A stretch of DNA of 64,000 bases from Oidiodendron maius Zn (GCA_000827325.1 KN832878.1:1364001-1428000), one strand, 5' to 3'; shown: positions 11,436 to 22,908, counted from the stretch's first letter. The notes: generated by a model from the sequence alone, not told the origin. Made by a program: numbers and translations.

Positions 11436-13117
11436 TCAGGTTCTAAATCTAAAGTTTGGGTCTCTACAATCTCCAATACCAGCAGTAATATCATCTCTTG
11501 TACCATACAATCTATCCCGCCTCTTATTCTCTAACCTCATCCAGACTACATATCCAATGCAGAATATCATGCATACGCCAGCACAGACCGCATTTCCAAT
11601 CAGTGCAGAAATATATCGAGGAGCCTCGTTCTGGAAGAATATATTGCTAGAGATGAGACCTGCGGCATTGCCAATCGAGATGAGACATCCTGTCGTCAGA
11701 GCCCTGGCATTGAGGTTCGTAATGTTATCCATAACCCAAGCTGAAAAGATGACAGACATTGGGTAAGCCTGATCAAACCGATATTAAGATATGAAATATA
11801 ATGCTATGATTGAAGTAGACAAACTCACCCCAATTGTACATAGAAAGATAGCGAAGTAGGCAACTCCTCTCTGCTTGGCAACATCCACTGTCATAAGGAT
11901 AATGTAACCAATGACACTGAGACATAGAACACCAGCCATGATAATACCACGAGTTTTGAAATAATCAGACGCGAAACAGACCATAACAAGGACTATAGAT
12001 GCAGATAAAGCAGGTGCAACAGTATACTTCGTCTTATGTTAGCTTTGAGCAACCAATGGATTAGCCAGGAAGCCAAACCAAATTCGTTTTCACAACACTA
12101 TAGCCTAGGCGCTGAGTAATGATGGCGAGAAAATTAGCATTGCTAGCCAGCAAGACTCCGAAAGTGATAGAGATACAAGCACGATAGTAGACATGCCAGG
12201 TCTTGAACTCGCGGACTGCCTCACTCCAGACAAACTCGACATTCAGGGTATCGACTGAGTCAGAAAGCATACGTGCCTCGGCGACACCTTTCTCCTCTTC
12301 ATTTAAGAAGCATGTCGTTCTGATGCCCTTGGGCAAGACGAAGAACAAAACAACGGCTATGACAACTGTTGCTACTCCTTCGATGATGAAAAGATATGAC
12401 CAGGTGAATAGAAATGCAGTGCTAGCGACATGGAAAATTCCAAAGGCTAAGAGCCCACCAAAAGCAGATGCAAGCACCGAACCCGCGTAAAAGATGCCGA
12501 TTCGAGCAGCAATCTCGTTGCGAGTATAAAACGTGCTTAAATAAAAGACGTTTCTTGGATAAATATCAGAATTTGATATACTTCGGCCAGATAAGAAGTA
12601 CTCACGATGCTAGGTAGCCTGCTTCAAAAAGTCCAACCAGAATACGACATGCAACAAGTTGCCCGTAGTTTCTAACCACGGACGTGCATGCAGACGCGAT
12701 ACCAAATCCGAATAACATGAAAGGCAAATTGTATTTGCCAGAGAAATGTTTGGTAACGAGTGTCATAATAGGACCAAAAATGATGAACGGGATATAATAC
12801 CATGTAAGAACAAGATTGTATTGATTCCCCGTAAGCTGGATATCTTTGGACAGGCCTGCAGTCTTAGCATTTCCGAGATTAGAACGATCCAGTGAACTGT
12901 AGTAAGTTGTTAAGATTAGAAAAATATTTGGAAATGGTGAAAGGTACTTGAAAACGTATCCGAGAGCGAGTATAGGGATAATAATGAGGTCGAGTTTCAT
13001 CTTCAGACGCTTCTCAACGAGGGGATTTATGTACGGAATACTGGAAATCGTGTCATCTGATTTAAAATCGAGCCTGACACTGTCCATCGCAGGGACTTTC
13101 TCCGCGCTATCTGACAT
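11436..13117 (-). CDS. MFS anion:cation symporter, Dal5 (allantoate permease) type (482 aa, 5 exons)
   Basis: Plasma-membrane uptake of a carboxylate or ureido/N-containing anion. Exons: 13117-12948, 12896-12606, 12535-12079, 12026-11829, 11768-11436, total 1449 nt. Family marks: SLDRSNLGNAK after TM1, the GLFEAGYLAS loop, TRNEIAARIGIFYAGS, the NLYTVAPAL stretch near TM7 and MDNITNLNARALTTG near TM11. The first intron is 51 nt and in frame, so unspliced reading is possible; removing it restores the VFNSLDRSN signature. It lies just upstream of the oxidase gene on the same strand, suggesting import of the oxidase's substrate or of a related nitrogen source. The exact substrate is unknown. Confidence 0.85.
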
Positions 13118-13701
13118 CGTGATGGGATAATTGAGCGGATGAGATAAACCAAGTAGGTAGTAAGAAACGGTGTCGTCAAGATATTGTAGGACAACTTGTA
13201 ATAAAGTCGCAGGGAACAATGCCCGAAAGGATCCAAAATATCCAAGAGAATTACGTCGGACAGGACGAACCCAAGCAGCCAGATCCAGATATAAGAGAGA
13301 ATGTTGCGTGAAGTAAACTATCCCAAGGATAGTGTTAGAGCCGATATCATGCAAATAATGTGACAGGATAGCATGCCAGGGTCATAATCGCCATCCGATG
13401 CTGTCGGCTTGAGTCGTGTTCATTAGTGTGGTTCCTATCGGCAACCAAACGTCAAGCAGTTAGATCCCGACGAGCGGTGCCGACGAAAGAGGGGTATTGT
13501 GAGGCAATTCAGCTCGCATTGGTTATGCTCCACGCATTGTAGCTTGGATATTTGCAATTCATATAATTGATGTACAGTACATATCAAAGCTAGATGTCTA
13601 TGGACTCTCGTGTGAAATCTGGCTCTGGTTAGACCTCGTGTCTAGCTAGGGATTTGTAGCTCGCATTTAACAAATGCGACTTTTAGCGACCTTTCCAAGT
13701 T
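13118..13701. other. Intergenic between permease and transcription factor
   Basis: This contains the permease promoter and the 3' flank of the transcription factor, both genes being on the minus strand. The open frame running upstream of the permease ATG lacks any motif and is taken as chance. Nothing else is seen. Confidence 0.4.
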
Positions 13702-15730
13702 TCAGCCACAATTACTCATCTCAATCTCAAGAAAGACCGGATCGAGCATGTCAACATTCTGCAGCGAGTCAAAACTCCACGTGTGCTGCCAGAGTGTCCG
13801 GAGGAAGATACGAAGGTGCTCTCTCTTTTGATCAATATCTTCTAGCGGGGCCATCGCAATATTGCGAATCTTATCTGACATGGTTTGCCTTATACTCCTT
13901 GGATCAGGAGGGCCAACCTGGTCTCTCTTTGGTGTCCGCCTGGGCATATCTGGAAGTTCAAATAGTCCTGCATCAGCGGAGTCTGCTGTATCGAAGCCCC
14001 AGTCTCGCCCATCACCGTATGCTGTTGCATATAGCTTGCAGAGCATCTTCAAAGTATCTGCCCACCCCATCGAAACCGGCCACCGGTTCCCCCAGTTTTG
14101 CAGCCTCTCGAGTACAAACTCGACCTGTGCCTGTGCCATTGGTACGTTGTATTGAGGCCATTCTGTGCCCCCCTTGATGTAATACACCCATAGGTACACT
14201 GAGGCCGCCGTCAGTAATGCCCCACCAATGAAGGTTGAGTGCAGGACCCCGTCGTCGCTGTATCCCGAATGCTCGAGAACAACTTTCACCATCTCAATTA
14301 TAGCACCAGAAGACTCCACGCATATTGAAACTATGGTTTCATCTCTAATATCTTCGGGAATGGTTCCATCTTCGTCAACAAAGGATGGAATATCGTGTTG
14401 TGGTAATAAATCTTGGTAAGATACACAAAACGCGTGGTGCAACAGGATATTCATGTTGATAAATATCTGTTCATCTCCGAGTGACTTGTGAAGAATATAA
14501 TTGCTTGGAGACCACCGATACTTAGTAGGTATTGTTTTCAGCCACTGTTGTAATCCATTCATCCCTAGAGTAAATGTGCTGGAAGGGTGTGTCCGCGGAA
14601 ACTCCTCTGGGAGTCGACCTCGCGTATATATATCAGCCATATTTCCCCACAACGCGACTGAAACAATGTAATACGGAAGAATGCCATGAAGAGATATTTC
14701 TGCACTGTTATCAGCCATGACTGCGTGTATATTTGGACCATTGTACTCTTCATTAAAAGCAAAGCTGGCCTCGGAACAAGGCAATTGGATTGTACTAGCG
14801 CTCAAATGAAGGGTCTGAGGGCGAGCGCAGCAATAAGCAACTATACGGTCCATTATGAGACAAGACCAATAAGTTCGGCGACGAGTCTCTCTCTCTTGAG
14901 GGCATTGGTCTGCCGCAAACTCTTTTCCAAGGCGGTGAGCTTGTGCCATACGAATAGCCAAACCAGTACACATCCATGCACGACATCCTTGGCGACTCAG
15001 AAGCTCACATAGGGACAGAACTAGGTTGGCCTGCGAATTAAGAACTAGATTTGTCAGATACTAGTGGAGCGAAGCAATTCTGGTCAGACTTACTCGTAGG
15101 CTCATTGGAGGTATCCCTAGAATATATCCTTGCTTGAAGTACATAGGCATCTGAAAGTGCTTTGGCACTATTAAAGCTGCACATCCGTCTAACTTCATCA
15201 TCATGGAGATATAAAGATGATAAAGCTATGATGGATGCAAGAAGAAATGGCGATTGAGACTCAACCTCTCGCGACTCAAATGTTGAACGTGTCAGGAAAG
15301 AGCAGAACTCTACCTTGTGGTTTCTTTCGAAAAACACATCTAATAGCCGACGCAAAGCAAGCTTTGGAAGCGTGCTAAGCTGTGGAGGTAATGTCCACAG
15401 GCTCTGGGAAGATTGCCACGTGGTTGGGACTGAGCTATCACCAATTACCGACGACGGCTGTGTGGATTGCTTTATGAATGTAGGTGTGGACAGCTGTATT
15501 GAAGGAATATTGCTTCCAACGATTTGAAAACTATTTCGGAACATAGACCGTGGCCATGAGCAGGCCAAACTATGCTTCATACAGTAGCCGCAAACAGGTC
15601 TTTCACCCCCACATTTGGTCTTTCTTCTTCGACTGAAACTCATTAGTCATGCCCTGGTTCTGGTGACGCGAAGCACTTACCACACATTACATGCCTGAGG
15701 CGTTCGAAGGCATGCTTTGCTTGACTTCAT
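13702..15730 (-). CDS. Zn2Cys6 transcription factor with fungal-specific TF domain (643 aa, 3 exons)
   Basis: Nuclear regulator, probably of the neighbouring oxidase, permease and esterase genes. Exons: 15730-15681, 15632-15094, 15044-13702, total 1932 nt. The binuclear zinc cluster uses Cys 14, 17, 24, 31, 34 and 41 (CNVCRRRKTKC core); intron 1 falls inside it after CNVC, a position common in such genes. The middle homology domain has SRQGCRAWMCTGLAIRMAQ, then HRLGKE and ETRRRTYWSC as in xylanolytic-activator-type factors. Intron 2 was placed so that EPTILNSQANLVLSL reads through. Its start is 329 bp from the divergent esterase. Regulation of the cassette is inferred from position. Confidence 0.88.
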
Positions 15731-16059
15731 ACTTAAATGTATAGGGAGTTTGACAAGATCTTTTAACTGGGAGCCTCGTTCCGATGCAGAACTTTGAAGC
15801 AGGCTTATCTCGGAGACAGAGGGACGGATAAAGCCCGCAGTCGTCCTCCAAGGAAGATAGGCATTGTTACCTAATTCGGGCAAGATGCCGCGCGTTACAG
15901 CCGAACATGACCCCGACGCCACGATACGCGAGAACATGAAAGCAACAAGTGCAAATCCCTCTACAGATATGCCTCCACTGGTCATGGAAGGCATCTACAT
16001 ATTAGACGTGTCTACTCGTCATCTTTCATGTGTAGCCTCACCTCCACCCAAAGATCAAA
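15731..16059. promoter_or_regulatory. Divergent promoter between TF and esterase genes
   Basis: The 329 bp separate the ATG of the Zn2Cys6 factor (-) and that of the esterase (+), so both are transcribed from here. Such head-to-head pairs are often co-regulated in fungal clusters. No binding site is claimed. Confidence 0.45.
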
Positions 16060-17379
16060 ATGGCTCCACCAGCACTCCCAAAGCCCAAATGCTCGACATC
16101 CAAAGAATCTCCCTCTCCCATGCCCGCAATAAACCCAATTGATCCCAAAATTCTGCCAATCCTCGACCCAGACTTTGTTGCGTACTACAACCAGACCTTA
16201 GCAACAAAGCTTGCAACACATCAAGTGTCCATCGACGAGGTCCGCAATAATCCGCATGCGTGGGGCCAACCATGGCTGAAAGATTTCACGGGACATGAAC
16301 GTGTCAAGAATCGGGAAATCCCATCTAAGGACGGATACATGGTTAAACTTCGCGTCTATCATCCACATAAATCTTTCGAAGGGCCATATGGTGTTCATGT
16401 TAATTTCCATGGTGAGAATTTGCCCTGTTTATATCGAGATGGGAAATGGGAAGACTGACAGGATGTGAAGGTGGTGGGTTCATGTTTGGAGATCTGCAGT
16501 CGGATTCTGTATGGTGTATGTTAGCCAGTCAAGAAGTTGGCATCGTGGTATGGATTTCCCTAACGCACTCGGAGACTCCATCCACAATCCTGACACGACT
16601 TTCATAGGTGGTGGACGTCGACTATCGGCTTTGTCCGGAACATGCTTTCGGAAAGAACATTGAAGATGCCTGGGCAGCTTTAGAATGGGTATCCACGCAT
16701 GGCAAGGATCTGAACATAAACCCAGCATCAATCTCGATAGGTGGCATCTCCGCCGGCGGGCATTTCGCATGTGTGCTGCAGCACATGGCTCGTGACGCCA
16801 GCCCGCGCATACCCTTAGTATTAGCCATGCCAGCCGTGCCGCCGATTGACGACCACACCGTCTTCTCAAAGGCAAGCGACTCGGCGTACCCTTCATTTTT
16901 GCAGATGTCGTTGGCGCCGATGCTCAATTGGGAACGCATTCGCTACTTCACGAAGCATATGTGGGTCGCGAACAAGCACACTGATGTTGAGCCTTGGTTG
17001 ATTAGCCCGATCAAGGCTGCGAATTTCAAGGGGTTGTGTGATACATTCTTGATTACTGCCGAGTGTGATCCTATCAGAGATGAGGGTGAGGCGTATGGAA
17101 TGAAGTTGCTCGCTGCTGGTAACAAAGTTACTTTTCGCCGGTACGTCGTTTCCCTACAGCTGTGGATGGTGGCAAGAACAAAACTAATGATCACTAGGTA
17201 TTTGGTATGATCCCTAGCTAAATAAAGTATTTCTGACGACACTAACTATGGCATGATAGGGTGTGCCACATCCATTCATGAACATAATAGCCCTTAGTCA
17301 AGCAATGATGTACGATGAGGACACGTGTGCTGCACTCAGAGTCGCGCATGCCGCAATGATTAAACCGTCTCAAACTTAG
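16060..17379 (+). CDS. Alpha/beta hydrolase, HSL-type esterase (362 aa, 5 exons with a 7-nt exon)
   Basis: Carboxylic-ester (or lactone) hydrolase of the hormone-sensitive-lipase family. Exons: 16060-16411, 16471-16547, 16608-17140, 17198-17204, 17260-17379, total 1089 nt. Oxyanion motif HGGGF at residues 117-121 spans intron 1. The nucleophile elbow is GISAG with Ser191. Catalytic Asp297 lies in ECDPIRDEG and His327 in GVPHPF. The 7-nt fourth exon (G TAT TTG) is needed to join TFRR to YLGVPHP in frame; both its borders are canonical. No signal peptide, so probably intracellular. It diverges from the Zn2Cys6 gene, suggesting shared control. The substrate is unknown. Confidence 0.85.
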
Positions 17380-18248
17380 TACTCAAGATTAAAGATTAGA
17401 ATTGGATGCAAGCACTGAAATCTGCTTGTACTAGAGTAGTAGTTGGAGCCGTGTTAGATCTTTGTGTCGCCTCTTGGGTATAGTGTTCACTTATAACCCC
17501 ATTCATTATGTCTATTTCAGCTGTTACTAATATACGCCTCATATATTCAAGGCGTTGAGGCATCAACTAGGTAAATACCTCACTAAATCAGCGCGCTGAT
17601 TTAATCCCGCACGGCACTAAGTAAGCCTAAGGTTAGAACCTTAGGACGGGCTTTGGGTCTATATATTAGTGAGTAGGCACCTTTGTGACTCTAAGTTATT
17701 TAGTCGATTTAGTGCTCGTAATTCATTACCAATTATATTGAACCTTATATTATACTGCTGCCTGACCTTTACCACATCAACAATTCCCTAACATCATTCA
17801 ATAAAATGCCCTTCATCTTCCCATCCTCCCTCCTCGGCTCATATAGAGCTACATAACAGGTGATCTCGGGCATCCCGAGGGCTAGCATGTAGGATTGCAT
17901 AATTATACTCTATTGTTGTCAAGAATAGTTCTTGGCCAGTAATGTCTTTAGTATCTAGCTGCAGTGATAGTCTCATTTATGACTATCCTAACTACAACGT
18001 GTGCAGATGTATCCTCGTCACATGAGCTGTATGGAGACTTCTCAGGTGACTTGTGGAAATTTATGCCAGGAATCTCGGGATAATGGGTTGGTACCTTGGC
18101 CGCACGGCAGGTTAAGTGGGGCTTACTCCTATACGCGCACTCTGCAACTTCTTCAAGTTATGCCTCCTTGCTAGACGCCAGTAGTTTTGCATTACTAAAT
18201 TAGTAATAGAAGGGGGTTGAATCTTCTTCTAGCTTCCCCCCTCCTCTT
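17380..18248. mobile_element. Repeat/transposon-derived fossil region
   Basis: AT-rich, with small palindromes (AAATCAGCGCGCTGATTT near 17583; CCTAAGG..CCTTAGG near 17630) and a TATA-like TCTATATATTAG. A TG...CA-bounded stretch (about 17522-17782) could be a solo LTR, but no flanking duplication is clear. No coding potential. It forms the right edge of the block interrupting the serine-hydrolase gene. Old and broken. Confidence 0.35.
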
Positions 18249-18728
18249 CTAAGTTTGTCAGGAGATTGCTAGAAGTATACCCTTGAGATGAGTGAAAATA
18301 AATGCAGATGATAAGTTTACAAACCGGAGTGTAATCTTGTTCACGGCCTTCCTGAGGATGGGTTTTCCCGTCTCTTCCTCGAACCCAGTCAAGATCTCTA
18401 CATTCTTGAGCTCGGTCAATACACTTGACACGTCATCATCTAAGGCAATATAGCCGCGTTCAACACACTGGAGACCAGCAATCGAGGTAAGCAGCTTCGT
18501 ACAAGACGCCATTAAGAAGGTAGAATTGAGCGTGATGGGCTCATCTGGCCGTGCTGGTCCAATGGCGTTTTGATAGCTAAATCGACCTTAAATCATTGTC
18601 ATAACTCAGCTTAGGTAGCATTTCTTGAGGATGAATGAAGTACCTGTAGCATCCGCAGCTACTAGAACAACCCCCGGGATGGTGCCATTGTCTGTTGCCA
18701 TTTTGATCTGCTCTTCGAATGAAGTCAT
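18249..18728 (-). pseudogene. 5' half of the serine beta-lactamase/transesterase-type gene
   Basis: Exons 18728-18644 and 18586-18321 give 117 codons: MTSFEEQIKMATDNGTIPG, then SYQNAIGPARPDEPITLNST, the active-site SxxK (FLMASCTKLLTSIAGL) and GYIALDDDVSSVL, ending ITLRF at a GTAAAC donor. In family members this runs directly into LLTHTSGLGYDF, which is how the 8274-9141 fragment begins. A typical intron end (CTGAC branch-like site, CTTAG acceptor at 18249) is present, but the next exon is replaced by repeat sequence at 18248. The two fragments would together make one protein of ordinary family length apart from about three residues. Confidence 0.75.
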
Positions 18729-18839
18729 TGTAGAGCTGTGAATCTGGTGTTGACTCTTGATTGCGGAAATGATGGTGAGCAGAGAGATGTAGTTTTTTAC
18801 TTGATGAAGGATTATTGCCTCGTACAGCATTCGTGCGCT

Positions 18840-19250
18840 TCTGAATGTTTGAACGGCATTTCACTAAATGCGACCTCACAATTTAGTATACTTACTATAT
18901 GCGATTTTATTATTTTAAATAAAATTAAAACTGCTGGTTAAAAGCTATTGATCAGGGCCTCAAGCTCGCATAACACATCCCTTAGGATTCATGTGAGTCA
19001 ATAAGAGGTTGAATAGACCTATATAAAGGGGCCTTTACTCCAGTGTAGCTGTGCCTAGTTAGTTGTCTCTGCATCGCTCACCTTACCTACTGCTTTCGGC
19101 ATTCTGCTATGCCGAAAGCCTATAGTCAATATAACTGAGTTTCACCTTGATATCCGATTACAACCTGCGCATTAACCTAAACCTCTGCTCAAGAAAAGCT
19201 TAAATACAATAAATATTTAAGCAGCTTTCTTTAATTCATGATGTAGTTAT
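18840..19250 (+). mobile_element. LTR-like fossil
   Basis: Contains TATATAAAG (near 19020), TTGTCTCTGCATC, a hairpin (92-102/109-119 of the 19000 block, stem GCTTTCGGCAT, loop 6) and the shared end motif GAGTTTCACCTTGAT followed by ACAACCTGCGCATTAACC. The same parts occur at 9600-9715 and, reversed, at 61865-61985. No coding domain remains. Fragmentary and old. Confidence 0.45.
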
Positions 19251-19927
19251 AAAGAACTAAGGCTTTAAACTAGCCTCAATTAGCATTAGCGCATCTGGCC
19301 TTGATACAAAGTACAGTAACTTCAAAAAATAAAGTGGTGTTGCCTGCCACTCCAATTTTAGGTGTGGGTATATATATATGCCTTTAGAAGGGAAGGAAAA
19401 CATAGCTAAGAACGAGCTAAAAGGTACAATACAATACCTCAGTGTCATTACACAGCCACTGCACTCAGGTAACACAAGAGAGGCGGAGCAGCTGAATATA
19501 ATTTAGCAGATCGCCGGCCATGACAAAACGGGCAGGCGGAGTCACGACAGGCCTTGTTGGTTGGCCTTCTTGGTTTTGGGCTTTAGATTTCCTTCAAATT
19601 TCACGGCCCTCTGTCTCAAGTGGGTCACCCTCCCTCTGCCGCACACCACGAGCAATTCTCTCTCGCTGGCTCAACCTCTGTCCCCATTTTTACAACACCT
19701 AGCATCTCTTCGCTGCCCCGAGGACGTTCTATGCTGTCGCCCCGACGATGATTGTGACAACTCGCGCATACTCGAAGAGCCACACAATAGAGGCGTAGGT
19801 CGAAGGGGTGCTGCATTGACCAAAACACTTAGAGAGAAAAAGAGGCTGCGCAGAAGTTAGGCTCCAGTATATATACGGGCCAACCTCAGTGAAATTCGCT
19901 AGGTGAGTATTCAATCAGGCTATCAGG
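19251..19927. other. Intergenic, 5' flank of the membrane-protein gene
   Basis: No supported gene. Several overlapping short frames on both strands show no motif. The last part is the promoter and leader of the plus-strand membrane protein. Confidence 0.35.
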
Positions 19928-21354
19928 ATGATAGGGTCAAATATCGTCAGTGCGGCGACAGCTGTCCGGGTTATCTGTCTCTATATTCTCTTTTGCTTCC
20001 TGGTTGGCCATGTCGCCATCGCCGCACGAACATCACAACCACCCCGAAAACAATTGCAACACGCGATGACCATCAGACAAGAGAGCAGCGGCCAAGCAGC
20101 TGCTTCCCCTACCGCAGACCTCGCGCCCCGGGCCAACAGCGTCCTTGGAAACTTGTCTCCTAGGTCGGTGACCACGGTCTTTATTGTGCCCACACCCATT
20201 GTCATAAACCAGTTAGCCACGATTGGCATGCAGTGGCCAGTGGATAATAGCGTGTCCATGGCGGTTCTATGCCAGACCAATGCGACCAATACCTCACTCA
20301 TGACGAGCGACAATACCTGGGTGGTCCTGTCAGTCGACTTTTCAGGTGAGTGCCTTCAAAATCTTATCATGGTAATAATACACATCTTGTAGAGTATATT
20401 ATAATCGGCTTTGTAGACTGACTGCATCCAGTTCTAGGTATAAACACGGCTCAGCCAGGAGGCTCTATGATCTCTGTGCCCATGACCTTCGAGATCCCTC
20501 CCGAGGCAGCGGCGAACAAGAACTTCCAGAACTTCTTCTTCTGCTGGGGTTCCGAGATAACTGGCTCTGGAGTGTTCAACTGCGAGACCTACAGCGAGAC
20601 GTTTGATGTGCAAACGGCGTCGGGTGCGAGGCGCGCGGTGCAGTGGAGAAGTAGGAGGGTGAGGGCAAAGATCCCACGAGAGGTTGAGCTGCTTCCGCGT
20701 GTCATTGGCACTCCGACGACTCCCCTCGCAATCACACAAAGTTCAATAGTGCTCTCTATCCAGGCTATTACCACTGTCACCCAGACGACGTCGACGAAAT
20801 ACGTCACAGAGGCCCCAGCTTCCACATCCACCTCTTCTGCAAGTTCAACGGTAACAGGCTCGTCTATAACAGATACAACAACCTTGACCACGATCACAAC
20901 CATATCATCCAAAGGTCTTCCTACTGGCGCTAAGATCGGCATTGGTGTTGCAGTGCCTTTTGTTGCCATCCTAATACTTGTTTCAGCGGCACTCTGCTAT
21001 TTACGCCGACGCAAAGACAGCAATGGAGTCCCTCTGAATGGCAAAGATATTTTTAAGCCTGCGATTGGCAGAGCAGGCCATACAATGCCGGCCGAACTTC
21101 CATCGGCCCCTTACGCTAGTGCTGATGGAGATGTCTGCAGTGAGGCAGATGGGAATGCGATTCATGAGTCGGACAGCATAAATGTATTTAAGCGGGCATT
21201 CGAGCTCAGCGATACAAAATCATATGCTACAGGTTCTCCAAAGCGCTCTCCTTTCCCTCCACCTTCAGCCAGAGAGAAGCTCAGGGCTTTTCACCCATCC
21301 ACTAAAGAAGCAAAGATGTCCCTGAATGCCGGAGACCATGATGCTGGGATGTAA
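19928..21354 (+). CDS. Single-pass cell-surface protein with Ser/Thr-rich stalk (446 aa, 2 exons)
   Basis: Function not recognised. Exons 19928-20345 and 20432-21354, total 1341 nt. The N-terminus has a hydrophobic signal/anchor (residues about 14-33). The extracellular part holds short Asn-x-Ser/Thr sites (NATNTS), followed by a Thr/Ser-rich stalk around TSTKYVTEAPASTSTSS. A membrane span IGVAVPFVAILILVSAALCY is followed by the stop-transfer CYLRRRKD and a roughly 120-aa cytoplasmic tail. The layout is that of fungal Mid2/WSC-like wall sensors, but no WSC cysteine pattern is visible. A smaller protein with the same layout lies at 27365-28020. Confidence 0.65.
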
Positions 21355-22478
21355 TATTTTGAATAGGAAAAGCCAGTTAGAATACAGATAACATTAACTT
21401 CGTTTAAAAGTTTCCAAGTCGTCAGCATGTCAATTTGACGCAAGGCTTTAATAGAAGTATAAACGCACGTGTTTAAATTCCGCCTGGAAAGCTTCGGAGG
21501 CACTCTTGTTTTGCAGTGTGAACAAAACACAACTTTACTATTATTATCAAATACTGATGTTATTAGTGGGAGCTTGGACCACGAACCTAGAACAAGATCT
21601 TCCAAGTATCTTTAATCTTGCGTGAGAGTCTTAAGTCAAACCCCTTCATCCCTGACGATATGGGTTTTATGGACTTGGCCTTGGCCTGCAATTCTGTAAG
21701 ATGGATTGCATAAACAGGAAACTTGCAAATATGACGGCTATAGTATTGCTAACTCGATAAAGATAGCTATCATCTTTATTATATTAGAGTTCCTTACCAT
21801 GATTTCTAATTTTTATTCTTTGGTATATTGATACTTATTCTTCCTGCTCTTGAATATAAATTATATTCTTATATTTCACCAGCAAACTACATGCAAAGGC
21901 CTGGTAGTCCTACTATTTCCTACCGCTCATATGTAGTAAGTCGGCTGCTTCACCTTGCACATAAGACACCTGATATTAAAAAAGCGAGATAAAGTGAGTT
22001 TAGATTATGCGAAATGCCGCCGGTACAGGGCACGATCGGGATTAAAACCTACCATTTTTTATCCCCTCACCTGGCAGCCACTGCCCACAACAGTGAGACC
22101 CTCGTACAGTGATTCGCTCCAGTATGCAGATGGGTATATCACTCTTTTCATTCACATCGATGCTACCTAATCCAATATGTCCAGCCACACTATGGGAACT
22201 TCCGCGTCAGATGCAGAATGGCAAATTGATATTGTTCAATTATTCTAGCTTCAAGCTGACTAGAACCAGGTGGACTTGCACTGAACAAATTCCAACTTTT
22301 CTCGGGTGCTGCACTCAATCCGTATAATGGAATCTGCCCTTCCAGCGGCTTGCGTGCTCCTACAATTATCATACTGGACATATGTGTAATGTTCTAGCGG
22401 CGGACAATGGTGGTGTCAGGTGACTAGATGGAGGGTCACGGGCAAGAGACTGGGTCGCATGTGGCTCGACTCAAAGAC
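21355..22478. other. Intergenic, nothing recognised
   Basis: No coding region is supported. Base composition is AT-rich around 21700-21900. Small frames have no homology I can recognise. Confidence 0.35.
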
Positions 22479-22521
22479 TGCGATCGTCCAGATGAAAAAA
22501 GTACTTTATAACGCAAGCCAT
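22479..22521 (+). repeat. 43-bp direct repeat, copy 1
   Basis: Matches 24666-24708 at about 40 of 43 positions, core GATGAAAAAAGTACTTTATA. The two copies lie 2.2 kb apart in the same orientation and enclose the tandem repeat at 22741 and the transporter fragment at 23655. Could mark an insertion boundary or an old duplication. Confidence 0.5.
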
Positions 22522-22740
22522 TGAATTTCTGTCTATCCCCCGTTTACTATCCCCTGAATACTAGTAGGAGTTGGCGGAGGGCCTACTTGTGTAGGGGAAC
22601 AATACCGAGGAGGACAACTGCCAAATCCTAGATGACGTCCTCTTTGGTCACGGATCAACAGCAGGTAGAAACCAAGGTGAGTGTGTTGGACTGCTACGCT
22701 CTGAATCCTCGCTCAAAGCGGTACAGATGAACCGATTGCG

Positions 22741-22908
22741 TTCTTAAACTACTATAGTAGTTAGCTAATATATCTAGTATAGGTTGTAAGTAATCCTCTT
22801 GAGAAGTTCTTAAACTACTATAGCAGTCAGCTAACGTGTCTGGTACAGCTTGTAAGTGATCCTCTTGAGAAGTTTTCAAACTACTGTGGCAGGCAGCTAA
22901 TGTGAACA
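22741..22908. repeat. 66-bp tandem repeat, 2.5 copies
   Basis: Units 22741-22806 and 22807-22872, plus a partial 22873-22908. Differences between units are mainly C/T and G/A transitions, with copy 1 the more AT-rich, as repeat-induced point mutation would leave. The unit is a multiple of three, and the minus strand reads a 22-residue repeat (YSSLRTSQEDYLQP) across it, so it may be a remnant of a repetitive coding region. No domain is recognised. Confidence 0.6.

Larger units (their letters stand above)
9142..18248. mobile_element. 9.1-kb block interrupting a beta-lactamase-type gene
   Basis: The two halves of one serine-hydrolase gene flank this block on the same strand and in correct order. 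The left edge falls at codon HTSGLG, the right edge at the splice acceptor after ITLRF; each junction carries TTAG, a possible short duplication. Inside are four complete genes: D-amino-acid-oxidase-like, Dal5-type permease, Zn2Cys6 factor and HSL-type esterase. Repeat fossils lie at both ends. No tyrosine recombinase (Starship captain) or transposase is seen, so the mechanism may be LTR-mediated or ectopic insertion. Paralogous remnants or a mis-assembly are alternatives. Confidence 0.5.

Noticed and set aside
9142-18248. Starship-type giant mobile element
   Set aside because: No DUF3435/YR captain gene, and the block is only 9 kb; the gene content is metabolic.
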